Shown here: in pieces, positions 33,771 through 41,666 of the stretch | Position numbering within the stretch: the first letter of the stretch is position 1 | Layout: every line of letters begins with the position of its first letter | NCBI RefSeq assembly: GCF_963378105.1 | Contig: NZ_OY726398.1 | Span: forward strand, 992,001 to 1,056,000 | Source: Mycolicibacter sp. MU0102 | GTDB lineage: Bacteria; Actinomycetota; Actinomycetes; Mycobacteriales; Mycobacteriaceae | Reading direction: 5' to 3' | Length of the DNA: 64,000 bases | Made by a program: the position numbers and the translations under genes | Notes under the pieces: generated by a model | Told to the model about the DNA's origin: nothing | Databases searched by the model: none | What the model saw: the letters and a program-made list of their open reading frames with translations, nothing else

Positions 33771-34927
33771 TACAGCCATTCGGCGACACCGCCGTGGCGC
33801 GCGCAGGAGCCTGGACGATGGCTCGAAAAGGAATAAGTGCCGTCGCGACAGAGTGCGTTGGCTCCGGCCGGTGAATCCCCTGGCCGAGTGATGCAGTCGC
33901 CATCGACGTTTCGATAGCAGGGCGGAGCTGGGGCTGGGCGGGGTGCTCGTGGCGGAGGTGGGCTCGGCCGCTGAGCTGGCGGCGCTGTATGTGAAGGCGT
34001 GGCACTGCGGCTCGTCAACACGGGTGGCGGCGCTGTATGTGAAGGCGTGGCACTGCGGCTCGTCAGCACGGGTGGCGGCGCTGTATGTGAAGGCGTGGCA
34101 CTGCGGCTCGTCAGCACGGGTGGCGGCGCGTTGGTAGCTCCGGCGGCTTTGCAATCGTTGAGGAGGAACGCCAAGGTCTCGTGCTCGTCGGCGGTGATCC
34201 ATAGTCCGTATCTGGTTTTCACATCAACGATCCGTGCCGCGTAGGTGCAGCGGTAGGACTTGTTGTCTGGTAGCCAGGTGGCGGCGTCACCGGAACCCTT
34301 TTCCTGATTCACCGCCGCTGTGGTGGCTTGCAGGTTGATGGGATCGTTAGCGAAGTTCCGGCGGGTCAACTCGTCCCAGCCTTGGGCACCCTTCTGCCAG
34401 GCATCCAAAAGCGGCACGATGTGGTCGATCTGGATGGGGCTCAACTCTTCGGGCTCGTGTTGGTACAGGACGGCTTCGCCGGTATAGGGGTCGTTAAGGA
34501 CGCCGGAGAGGACGATGCAGGAATTGCCCGGTTGGTAGCCTGCGCCGCTAAGGTCGCGCCGCAAGATGTCATTGCGGGTGTCGCAGCCGTTGTGGCCGCC
34601 CTCCACCGTGACGTCGTCGGACCAGGGAGATCCGAAGAGTGCGCGGTCGTAATTGGTTTTTGGGGCACGGCCCTTGACGGGCAGGTTGCTGAGCTTCTTC
34701 TGCGGGGATTGCGATGAACTGGGATAGCTCGATGTGAGGGTGGACTGCTTGGTCGATGCATCTTGGCCCGTTGCGAGGGCAATGGCAACGACGATGACTA
34801 CGCAGACGACCACAGAGATCGAGATGATCAGTAGGAGCCTTCGGCGCCTTAGGGCTGGCGCGGCACCATTCGCGATTGCTACCTCCGTGGCTTGGGGGTT
34901 GCCAGACTCATCGATGTCGATGCCCAC
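33767..34927 (-). CDS. membrane-anchored DUF1524 HNH nuclease with C-terminal DUF3761
   Basis: 386-residue protein. A basic patch and one transmembrane helix (about 28-53) anchor it with the rest outside. Residues about 92-262 form a DUF1524/GmrSD-C-type HNH nuclease: IDHIVPLLDAW (D168, H169), FANDPINLQATTAAVNQEKG (N195-K210). Residues about 268-315 are three copies of a 16-residue Pro/Thr/Ser-rich repeat. The C-terminus (about 340-386) matches DUF3761: CYRNVDGDCITRP and CRDGTYSFSSHRPGSCARHGGV. It is probably an extracytoplasmic DNase. Ends convergently with the TetR gene. Confidence 0.82.
   Translation of the reverse strand: MGIDIDESGNPQATEVAIANGAAPALRRRRLLLIISISVVVCVVIVVAIALATGQDASTKQSTLTSSYPSSSQSPQKKLSNLPVKGRAPKTNYDRALFGSPWSDDVTVEGGHNGCDTRNDILRRDLSGAGYQPGNSCIVLSGVLNDPYTGEAVLYQHEPEELSPIQIDHIVPLLDAWQKGAQGWDELTRRNFANDPINLQATTAAVNQEKGSGDAATWLPDNKSYRCTYAARIVDVKTRYGLWITADEHETLAFLLNDCKAAGATNAPPPVLTSRSATPSHTAPPPVLTSRSATPSHTAPPPVLTSRSATPSHTAPPAQRPSPPPPRAPRPAPAPPCYRNVDGDCITRPGDSPAGANALCRDGTYSFSSHRPGSCARHGGVAEWLY
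33977..34128. repeat. 48-bp tandem repeat, three copies, within the HNH nuclease gene
   Basis: Three in-frame 48-base units (33977-34024, 34025-34072, 34073-34120) plus an 8-base start of a fourth. Units 2 and 3 are identical and unit 1 differs at the base before CACGG (A for G). They encode the repeated APPPVLTSRSATPSHT linker. Confidence 0.9.
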
Positions 34928-35030
34928 CGACCGGACGCTAGTTCACTTTCCGGTTCCTCCAGATGCATTGGCGAAAAGTCGCATATCTCAATCCTCAACC
35001 CTGGGGCGCCGATACCAGTGATGCGGTTGC

Positions 35031-35474
35031 TCAGTCGCGGCCCGGAGTCAACTGGGGCACGGCATTCTCGGGTGGAGGGGGCAGCGGCGCCGGGTCAGGC
35101 ATGTGTCCCGGCTCGTCGGGGAGAACGTTGTCGGCGCGGACCTGGTAGGTCTCCTGGCTTGATATGCGGGTGGAGACCCAGCCGCCGGGGTAGTACGTGC
35201 AGTTGCTGTAGTACCTGCTGTTAGAACAGTGACTGGTCGCGTTTTCGTAGTGGGCGGGAATCCCGATGATCCGGTCGCGTGTCCAGTAGCCGTCTGGCCG
35301 GATCGGCGAATCGCAGATGACGCGGGTTTCTCTGCCCAGAAAGCCCCAGGGGCGCGAATCGCAGTTGGCAGGGAGGTCGGCGCGGGCCACCGGGGGCCGG
35401 TAGGCGCCCGTCAGGGCAACCGCGCCGAAGGTGACGATGCCGATGATCGAACTGGTGATCAGATGAGTGGACAT
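35031..35474 (-). CDS. secreted CDGP-domain-like protein
   Basis: 147-residue exported protein. The ATG at 35474 begins a signal peptide (THLITSSIIGIVTFGAVALTGA, cleavage after ARA). The mature part has ANCDSRPWGFLGRETRVICDSPIRPDGYW, the cysteine pattern of the mycobacterial CDGP family (here CDSP), and a Pro-rich tail. Several Cys residues could form disulphides. Function unknown. It lies beside the nuclease gene on the same strand. Confidence 0.7.
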   Translation of the reverse strand: MSTHLITSSIIGIVTFGAVALTGAYRPPVARADLPANCDSRPWGFLGRETRVICDSPIRPDGYWTRDRIIGIPAHYENATSHCSNSRYYSNCTYYPGGWVSTRISSQETYQVRADNVLPDEPGHMPDPAPLPPPPENAVPQLTPGRD

Positions 35475-35674
35475 GGGGGCGTAATCCTTAGATTTCGGCT
35501 TACAACAACACACGCTCTGACGGGCCAGGCAAACAGTCGTTCACCTGTTGTTCGCCGTACCGTCACTTTCCGTACACGTCATTTCGAAGACCGCGCGGCG
35601 GCGGAGGCGTCGACGGCGGGGCAGTGGTAAGACGATGTTCATGTCAGTTCGCGCCCCACATTCCGGCGGTCAGC

Positions 35675-36538
35675 GTGTCTAGCGCTCGGGACGCCTGGCG
35701 GCTGCTGGAGCCCCTGCATGCGGTTGTCTACTTCTCGCCGGAACCCTTGGCCGCACTAGATGCCGCCGGCTATCGCGGATTCTGGATGGGCTACTTCGCG
35801 GGCCGCGCCGCGCCGCTGGGTCCGGTCGGCGCCGAAGTCGTGCACGCGGCGTTCTACAACTTCTCCTTCGAACGCGTCGCCAAGGCACTGCCCGCCGCGT
35901 GGAACTTCGCGCCCCCTGAAGCGGCCCTTGAGGCCCGGGAGAAGGGCGCCGTTGCCGCGCTGCGGCGCCTCCTCGCGGACTTGGCGGACGGCCCGGAGGT
36001 GGCCCGCGCCGCCGAACTCGCCTCACGGGCGGCATCGGCGGTCCCCATCACCGGCCGCGTGCTGGGCGCCGCGAATCATGCGCTGCCGTTGCCCGATCGG
36101 CCGTTGGCGCGGCTGTGGCACGCGGCCACCGTGCTGCGTGAGCACCGCGGTGACGGCCATATCGCAGCACTTCTGGCTGCCGGCATCGAGGGTCGCGAAT
36201 CTCATGTGTTCCACGCCCTGGCCTCGTGCGCACCGCGCCAGACCTACACCGTCGCCCGCGACTTCACCGATGCCGAGTGGAACCGGCTGGCGAACGCACT
36301 GCGCGACAAGGGTCTTGCCGGCGCCGAGGGGCTCACCACGGACGGCGTCCGGCTCAAGGCGCAGATCGAAGAACAAACCGACCGGCTGGCCGCCCCGGCG
36401 TATGAGGCGCTCACTGATATCGAACGGCGGGACCTCATCGGCGCGCTGCAACCGCTGACCCGGGCTGTCGTGGCAGCCGGCGAGATCCCGCTTGATTCGC
36501 CGATGGGCCTTGATCTTCGCCCACTCCTCGACCGGTAG
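35675..36538 (+). CDS. SCO6745-family protein
   Basis: 287-residue protein starting near SSARDAWRLLEPLHAVVYFSPE, matching the actinobacterial SCO6745 family: N-terminal all-helical part with GYRGFWMGYFAGRAAPLGPV, and a C-terminal winged-helix-like part with RLANALRDKGLAG. Function is unknown; a MarR-like DNA-binding role has been suggested by fold. The GTG at 35675 was chosen; an in-frame GTG at 35624 would add 17 residues with no better signal. Confidence 0.75.
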   Translation: MSSARDAWRLLEPLHAVVYFSPEPLAALDAAGYRGFWMGYFAGRAAPLGPVGAEVVHAAFYNFSFERVAKALPAAWNFAPPEAALEAREKGAVAALRRLLADLADGPEVARAAELASRAASAVPITGRVLGAANHALPLPDRPLARLWHAATVLREHRGDGHIAALLAAGIEGRESHVFHALASCAPRQTYTVARDFTDAEWNRLANALRDKGLAGAEGLTTDGVRLKAQIEEQTDRLAAPAYEALTDIERRDLIGALQPLTRAVVAAGEIPLDSPMGLDLRPLLDR

Positions 36539-36557
36539 TGCGCGGTAGGATTTCCAC

Positions 36558-37598
36558 GTGGCTCAGTCTGGTCGGCCGGTCATGTCTTCCTATGAGCGCA
36601 AGCAATGGGACGCGCTGTTGGAGGCGGCCACCGGCGTCGAACCGCCCGGATGGCTCGAGGGCCTGAGTCAGGGCATCGCCGATCGCGCCAAAGACGTGGT
36701 CTCTCAAGTCCGCTCGGGGGTCGAGCAGGTCCCGGGCGCCACCGCGGCGATCGGAAAAGTGGACCAGCTCACCACCAAGGCCTTGGAAACCCTGCACACC
36801 GTGCTGGTCGAGCGCGGGCTCAATTCGGTCAAGCCGGCCAACGTCTTTGCGATGTTCGCCGATGAGGGCCTCACGGTGCAGTCCTACGATCAGGTCAAGA
36901 ATCTCGACCTGAAACACTGCGACCGCTCGGTCCCGCGCCGCAAGGAGCGCTACGTCGCCCTGGCCATTGCCGAAGGTGCGGCGTCCTCGCTGGCGGTGAC
37001 GGGTTCGGCGGTGACCAGCGCGGTCACCGGCGGCACAACCATGACCGTCGCGGCCTCGGCCGTTGTGGCGGACGTGACCGCGGTGCTGGTGGGCATGGGC
37101 CGGATCGTGGCATTGGTTGCGGCGCATTACGGTTACGACGTTCGCGAGCCCGACGAGCAGGCGTTCGCCTCGGGCGTGATCGCCTATTCCACCGCCGGAA
37201 ACTCCGCCGAGAAGGCCGCAGCGTTGGCGTCGCTGTCGCGATTGACTCAGCAGGAGTCGTGGCACCAACTGCAGCCGCAGCAGGCGGACAACGTGATCAG
37301 CCAGGTCTCCATCGCGCTGGGGTTCCGGTTGGTCAAACGCAAGCTGGCGCAGGCGGTTCCGATCTTGGGAGCCGTGGTCAACGGCGGCCTCAACGCCCGT
37401 ATCGCGCAGCAGACGTTCGAACGCGCCCAGCAGGCCTACCGGCTGCGGTTCCTCACCGAGAAGTACGACCTGGACGCCGGGCTGTGGGCGCCGGCGGTGG
37501 TCTCCGGCGGCGACGTCGACATCCCGCTGATCGACGAGATCCTTGACCGGTCAGCTCGTCGACTCCAACCCGGCGAGGAAGACCTTCAGCAGCCGTAA
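36558..37598 (+). CDS. EcsC family protein
   Basis: 346-residue EcsC-domain protein. Typical parts are MSSYERKQWDALLEAA at the N-terminus, AIAEGAASSLAVTGSAVTSAVTGGTTM in a hydrophobic, glycine-rich centre, AAHYGYDVREPDEQAFASGVI, and FRLVKRKLAQAVPILGAVVNGGLNAR near the end. Such proteins are membrane-associated and of unknown role. The GTG at 36558 is used; an ATG at 36582 is an alternative. It overlaps the convergent TetR gene by 48 bases. Confidence 0.85.
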   Translation: MAQSGRPVMSSYERKQWDALLEAATGVEPPGWLEGLSQGIADRAKDVVSQVRSGVEQVPGATAAIGKVDQLTTKALETLHTVLVERGLNSVKPANVFAMFADEGLTVQSYDQVKNLDLKHCDRSVPRRKERYVALAIAEGAASSLAVTGSAVTSAVTGGTTMTVAASAVVADVTAVLVGMGRIVALVAAHYGYDVREPDEQAFASGVIAYSTAGNSAEKAAALASLSRLTQQESWHQLQPQQADNVISQVSIALGFRLVKRKLAQAVPILGAVVNGGLNARIAQQTFERAQQAYRLRFLTEKYDLDAGLWAPAVVSGGDVDIPLIDEILDRSARRLQPGEEDLQQP

Positions 37599-38168
37599 GA
37601 CGGTCGACTCGAAGTCGGTGACTATCGGCTTGGTCGAATCCGGGTACGCCCAGGCCCACGCGGTGCCGGTGAAGGCGTGTACCGCCGCGGTCAGGGTGCT
37701 GAGCTGGTCGTCGGAGAGCGGCAGCGAGGGCCGCAGCGCTGCGCCGAGGCGTCCTTGTGCGTCGTTGGCCTGGGCCGCCAGGACGCGCATCTCGTCGGGG
37801 CTGAGCTTGGCGATCAGTGCCGGTGACGCCGCGATGAGGTCGCACAGCACGGGGTGCGCCGCGAGCGTGTGAGCCAGGGCCGTCGCTGGGCTGGTGCGCG
37901 GCAGTTCGCCGGTCAGTGCCTCGATCCAGGCCAGGTGCTCCTCATGCATCACCCGCAGCAGCAGCGCCTCGCGCGACCCGGCGTAGCGCAGGATGCCCGA
38001 CTTCGCCAGTCCGGCCGCCGCGGCGACGTCGCCCAGTGTCAGTGCGGTGGCCCGGGTGTGGGTCAGCAGCTCGCGGGTGGCGGCGGTGAGTTGCCTCAAC
38101 CGGTCCTGGCGCTGCGCCTCGTTGCGGGCGCGTGCGAACGGCGGGGGAGGGGATGCTGACACCACCAC
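37551..38168 (-). CDS. TetR family transcriptional regulator
   Basis: 205-residue regulator with helix-turn-helix LTLGDVAAAAGLAKSGILRYAGSREALL (about residues 42-69). Three consecutive GTG codons (38168, 38165, 38162) are possible starts. It is divergent from the SRPBCC gene 33 bases away, and an AGAAC-N3-GTTCT operator lies between and just at the start, so it probably represses both. Ligand unknown. Confidence 0.85.
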   Translation of the reverse strand: MVVSASPPPPFARARNEAQRQDRLRQLTAATRELLTHTRATALTLGDVAAAAGLAKSGILRYAGSREALLLRVMHEEHLAWIEALTGELPRTSPATALAHTLAAHPVLCDLIAASPALIAKLSPDEMRVLAAQANDAQGRLGAALRPSLPLSDDQLSTLTAAVHAFTGTAWAWAYPDSTKPIVTDFESTVLRLLKVFLAGLESTS

Positions 38169-38173
38169 ATAAT

Positions 38174-38186
38174 AGAACAACGTTCT
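38174..38186. promoter_or_regulatory. probable TetR operator between divergent genes
   Basis: AGAAC-AAC-GTTCT is an inverted repeat in an AT-rich stretch, six bases from the TetR gene's first GTG and 15 bases before the SRPBCC start. Flanking TAAT and TTAT extend the symmetry imperfectly. Position and symmetry fit an autoregulatory TetR site. Confidence 0.55.
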
Positions 38187-38201
38187 GTTATTGTGTCGGC
38201 C

Positions 38202-38651
38202 ATGGTTCACCGCTACGAATGCGTCATCTCGAGCCGCACCTCCGCCGCGCCGCAGACCTTGTTCGGCCTCGTCTCCGACGGCGCCAGCTGGTCGAAGTGG
38301 GCCGCGCCGTTGATCCCGTACTCGACCTGGGAGTCGCTGAGCCCGGCCGGCGATGGCGGCGTGGGCGCAATCCGGGCCGTCGGCCGGCGTAACCGGCCGA
38401 CCCGCGAGATGGTCACCATCCACGAGCCGCCCGGCCGGCACGGCTACACCATGCTCGTCGATGGTCCGATCCGCGATTATCAGGCGCAGGTGACGTTCGT
38501 CGAGGGCAGCGACGGCACCCAGGTGATCTGGCGCGGCCGGTACGAGACGCGTTGGCGCGCCGTGGGTATGGCCTATTGGCTGGTGCTGCGGGTGGTGCTC
38601 GGGACGCTGACGCGCAAGCTGGTCGCCGCCGCTGAAGGTAAGGCTGGCTAG
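38202..38651 (+). CDS. SRPBCC family protein
   Basis: 149-residue START/Bet v1-fold (polyketide cyclase-like) protein: CVISSRTSAAPQTLFGLVSDGASWSKW at the start, a central GAIRAVGRRNRPTREMVTIHEPPGRHGYTMLV, and a C-terminal helix WRAVGMAYWLVLRVVLGTLTRKL. It likely binds a hydrophobic ligand. It is paired with the divergent TetR gene. No specific substrate can be inferred. Confidence 0.82.
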   Translation: MVHRYECVISSRTSAAPQTLFGLVSDGASWSKWAAPLIPYSTWESLSPAGDGGVGAIRAVGRRNRPTREMVTIHEPPGRHGYTMLVDGPIRDYQAQVTFVEGSDGTQVIWRGRYETRWRAVGMAYWLVLRVVLGTLTRKLVAAAEGKAG

Positions 38652-38660
38652 GCCGGCGAA

Positions 38661-38990
38661 TCAGTGCAGGGTGTCAGGGCATAGTTCGTGCTGCGCGATG
38701 TCGATCACCGGGCGCAGGTTGACGGTCAGATCGTCGACCATGGACGGTCCACCGAATGACGGCCGACGCACGTAATCGTTGACGACCTGGTCGGGAGTGG
38801 AGCCGGCGCGCAGTTGGCTGCAGAACCGGTGTCCGGCCGACAGTCGTGCGTTGGGCGGACCGGACTTGAAGACGCCGTTGGCGTCGAGTGCCGCGAGATA
38901 GCTGGCGTCGTCGGCGTACGCCGGTGCGCTGCCGAGCAAGGCGATGGCGGCGCTCCCGACGAACACGGCTGCACCCAGAATCCGATTCAT
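38661..38990 (-). CDS. secreted DUF732 protein
   Basis: 109-residue exported protein with signal peptide (ILGAAVFVGSAAIALLGSAPAYA, cleavage after AYA) followed by the DUF732 helical pattern: ASYLAALDANGV, HRFCSQLRAGSTPDQVVNDYV, and a C-terminal Cys in AQHELCP. The two Cys can form the family disulphide. Function unknown; the family is widespread in mycobacteria. Confidence 0.88.
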   Translation of the reverse strand: MNRILGAAVFVGSAAIALLGSAPAYADDASYLAALDANGVFKSGPPNARLSAGHRFCSQLRAGSTPDQVVNDYVRRPSFGGPSMVDDLTVNLRPVIDIAQHELCPDTLH

Positions 38991-39025
38991 ACCGGCGATG
39001 CTAAGCGATCAGGGGTCGAAAGCAC

Positions 39026-39086
39026 GTTGACTCTGCGTCCATGGCGGAGAAGTGCGAGTGCACCCCGCCATGGACGCAGAGTCAAC
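39026..39086. repeat. 22-bp perfect inverted repeat downstream of gdhA
   Basis: Two exact 22-base arms (39026-39047 and 39065-39086) flank a 17-base loop, six bases after the gdhA stop on the minus strand. The arms contain GACTCTGCGTCCATGG and its complement. It can form a long hairpin that would end gdhA transcription, although no T-run follows. Its length and perfection also fit a dispersed palindromic element. Confidence 0.85.
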
Positions 39087-39091
39087 AGGAA

Positions 39092-40441
39092 CTAAATGAG
39101 GCCCAGTGCCGTCATCGCGTCGGCGACCTGGATGAAGCCGGCGATGTTGGCGCCCAGCACGTAGTTGCCGGGGGCGCCGTACTCGTCGGCGGTGACCAGG
39201 CAGCGGTGGTGGATGCTCTGCATGATCGCGGCCAGGCGCTGCTCGGTGTACTCGAAGCTCCACGAGTCCCGCGATGCGTTCTGCTGCATCTCCAGCGCGC
39301 TGGTGGCCACACCACCGGCGTTGGCCGCCTTGCCCGGGGCAACGGTCACACCGGCCTCGCCGAACAGCTTGACCGCCTCCGGGGTGCACGGCATGTTGGC
39401 ACCCTCGGCGACGATCTTGCAGCCGTTCTTGGCCAGCGTGGCGGCGTGGTTGCCGTCCAGCTCGTTCTGGGTGGCCGAGGGGATCGCGATCTGGCAGGCC
39501 ACGTCCCAAATGGAGCCGTCGCTGACGAACTGCGTCGCCCCGCCGCGGGCCTTGGCGTAGGCCTCGATCCGCTCGCGCTTGACCTCTTTGATCTCCTTGA
39601 GCAGCTCCAGGTCGATGCCCTTCTCGTCGACGATGTAGCCGCTGGAGTCCGAAGCGGCCACCACGGTGCCGCCGAGCTGGTGGATCTTCTCGATGGCGTA
39701 GATCGCCACGTTGCCCGAACCGGAGACCACGGCCCGCTTGCCCTCGAAGGAGTCCTTGGAGGTCTTGAGGATCTCGTCGGCGAAGAACACCGCGCCGTAA
39801 CCGGTCGCCTCGGTGCGGACCTGCGACCCGCCCCAGCTCAGGCCCTTGCCGGTCAGCACACCCGACTCGTAGCGGTTGGTGATGCGCTTGTACTGGCCGA
39901 ACAGGTAACCGATCTCACGGCCGCCCACGCCGATGTCACCGGCCGGGACGTCGGTGTACTCGCCAAGGTGGCGGTAGAGCTCGGTCATGAAGGACTGGCA
40001 GAACCGCATGATCTCGTTGTCGGAGCGGCCCTTGGGGTCGAAGTCCGACCCGCCCTTACCGCCGCCGATGGGCAGACCGGTCAGGGAGTTCTTGAAGATC
40101 TGCTCGAAGCCCAGGAACTTGATGATCCCCAGGTACACCGAGGGGTGGAAACGCAGGCCGCCCTTGAAGGGGCCCAGGGCCGAGTTGAATTCCACCCGGA
40201 AACCCCGGTTGATCTGCACGTCGCCGTTGTCGTCGAGCCACGGCACCCGGAAGATGATCTGGCGCTCGGGCTCGCACATCCGTCGGATGACGGCGCGGTC
40301 CACGTACTCGGGGTGCTTGGTCACCACCGGGCCGAGGCTGCTGAGCACCTCGAAAACGGCCTGATGGAATTCGGCCTCACCGGGATTGCGCCGGAGCACC
40401 TCGTCGTAGATGTCGTGCAGCTTCGGATTCAGTTCGGTCAT
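39092..40441 (-). CDS. gdhA: NADP-specific glutamate dehydrogenase
   Basis: 449-residue hexameric glutamate dehydrogenase. Landmarks are the substrate loop KGGLRFHPSVYLGIIKFLGFEQIFKNSLT, catalytic Lys region GGGKGGSDFDPKGRSDNE, and the Rossmann domain VVSGSGNVAIYAIEKI. Length and the GGKGG region fit the small NADP-dependent type. It assimilates ammonium by reductive amination of 2-oxoglutarate. It is not in the syntenic position in M. tuberculosis, so it is an extra gene here, next to a palindromic promoter region. Confidence 0.95.
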   Translation of the reverse strand: MTELNPKLHDIYDEVLRRNPGEAEFHQAVFEVLSSLGPVVTKHPEYVDRAVIRRMCEPERQIIFRVPWLDDNGDVQINRGFRVEFNSALGPFKGGLRFHPSVYLGIIKFLGFEQIFKNSLTGLPIGGGKGGSDFDPKGRSDNEIMRFCQSFMTELYRHLGEYTDVPAGDIGVGGREIGYLFGQYKRITNRYESGVLTGKGLSWGGSQVRTEATGYGAVFFADEILKTSKDSFEGKRAVVSGSGNVAIYAIEKIHQLGGTVVAASDSSGYIVDEKGIDLELLKEIKEVKRERIEAYAKARGGATQFVSDGSIWDVACQIAIPSATQNELDGNHAATLAKNGCKIVAEGANMPCTPEAVKLFGEAGVTVAPGKAANAGGVATSALEMQQNASRDSWSFEYTEQRLAAIMQSIHHRCLVTADEYGAPGNYVLGANIAGFIQVADAMTALGLI

Positions 40442-40530
40442 ATTGGATGATCTCTTCCTCGCGTGTCGCAGTCAGCGGCCACAGGCTAGCGGCCGGAATC
40501 GCTAACGCCGAATCCTGGCCGTTACGTCAT

Positions 40531-40546
40531 TGTTAAATCATTAACA
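40531..40546. promoter_or_regulatory. palindrome between gdhA and the acetyltransferase gene
   Basis: TGTTAA-ATCA-TTAACA is an exact inverted repeat in the 157-base divergent region, 90 bases from the gdhA start and 53 from the acetyltransferase start. A second GGTTAACC palindrome lies just to the right. The site could bind a nitrogen or CRP-type regulator; it does not match GlnR or CRP consensus well. Confidence 0.4.
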
Positions 40547-40598
40547 TTCGCGGGGCACCGGTTAACCTTGGTTGGCGGACTAGGGGCGGAGCACTTCA

Positions 40599-41624
40599 AT
40601 GGTGATGTCGCGGTGGGACCCGATTACCGCAGCACCCGATGGAGCTATACCCGCCGTGGACCTCGCCGAGATGGAGATCTTCGCCGGGTGTTCCGCGGCT
40701 GATCTGGCGCCGCTGGCCGCCGGATTGCGCCCCCTGCAGGCTCCCGCCGGCGCTGAGCTGATGCGGCAAGGCGAGCAAGCGCTGTCGTTCCTCCTGATCT
40801 CATCGGGATCAGCCCAGGTCAAGCATATCGGCGACGACGGCGCCGTGGTAGTCAACGAGGTGACTGCGGGCATGGTGGTCGGCGAGATCGCACTGCTGCG
40901 CAAGGGCCTGCGAACGGCAACCGTCACCACCTCGACGCCGCTGACCGGCTGGATCGGTGACGAGCAGGCGTTTAACCAGATGGTGCATGTCCCCGAGGTC
41001 ATGGGACGGCTGGTGCGCATCGCGCGCCAGCGCCTGGCCGCCTACCTCACCGCCGTGCCGATCCGGGCCCGCGACGGCACCGAACTGCTGCTGCGGCCGG
41101 TGCTGCCCGGCGACAGCGCGCGAACCGTCACCGGCCATGTCGAATTCTCCGGCGAGACGCTCTACCGGCGGTTCCAGACCACCCGGACTCCGAACCCGGC
41201 GCTGATGCACTACCTGTTCGAGGTCGACTACGTCGACCACTTCGTGTGGGTGATCACTGAGCTCGATGGCTCGTTCGTCGCCGACGGGCGATTCGTCCGC
41301 GATCCCGAAAACCCGACCTTCGCCGAGATCGCGTTCATCGTCGGCGACAGCTACCAGGGCCGCGGCATCGGTACCTATCTAATGGGCGCGGTGGCCGTGA
41401 TCGCCCGGCTCGAAGGCATCGAGAAGTTCACCGCGCGAGTGCTCTCGGAGAACGCGCCCATGCGCGCCATCCTCGATCATCTGGGCGCCTACTGGGAGCG
41501 TGACGACCCGGGCGTCGTCACCACCGTGCTCGACGTGCCCGGCGAGGACCAGCTGCCGTTCGACCGGGCGACCGCCGATCAGATCAAAGAGGTTGGCCGC
41601 CAAGCGATCCAAGCCGTGGGGTAA
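40599..41624 (+). CDS. cyclic-nucleotide-binding protein lysine acetyltransferase (KATmt-like)
   Basis: 341-residue fusion: residues about 20-145 are a cyclic nucleotide-binding domain (phosphate-binding cassette VVGEIALLRKGLRTATV), and residues about 155-320 are a GNAT domain (FIVGDSYQGRGIGTYLMGAVAVIARLEG, with the acetyl-CoA loop QGRGIG). It matches M. tuberculosis Rv0998, a cAMP-activated protein acetyltransferase that modifies acyl-CoA synthetases. It lies upstream of the Rv0999-like lipoprotein gene. Confidence 0.92.
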   Translation: MVMSRWDPITAAPDGAIPAVDLAEMEIFAGCSAADLAPLAAGLRPLQAPAGAELMRQGEQALSFLLISSGSAQVKHIGDDGAVVVNEVTAGMVVGEIALLRKGLRTATVTTSTPLTGWIGDEQAFNQMVHVPEVMGRLVRIARQRLAAYLTAVPIRARDGTELLLRPVLPGDSARTVTGHVEFSGETLYRRFQTTRTPNPALMHYLFEVDYVDHFVWVITELDGSFVADGRFVRDPENPTFAEIAFIVGDSYQGRGIGTYLMGAVAVIARLEGIEKFTARVLSENAPMRAILDHLGAYWERDDPGVVTTVLDVPGEDQLPFDRATADQIKEVGRQAIQAVG

Positions 41625-41666
41625 CCGCTGCCAACGGCCCAGGTCGCGTTGGGTAAATTGGCTGCG

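Noticed and set aside
33977..34128. CRISPR array
   Set aside because: The three 48-base units are contiguous without spacers and in frame with a protein; no cas genes are present anywhere in the window.
30320..36540. Integrated element with attachment sites at tRNA-Ala
   Set aside because: I looked for an integrase and for a direct repeat of the tRNA 3' end and found neither in the window; kept only as an accessory-region remark.
39041..40450. 469-codon plus-strand open frame
   Set aside because: Fully antisense to gdhA and rich in His/Val/Ala/Asp as expected for a shadow frame.
40521..40536. GlnR box in front of gdhA
   Set aside because: GTTAC-N6-GTTAA fits only the first half of the GlnR consensus; the second half mismatches at two key bases.
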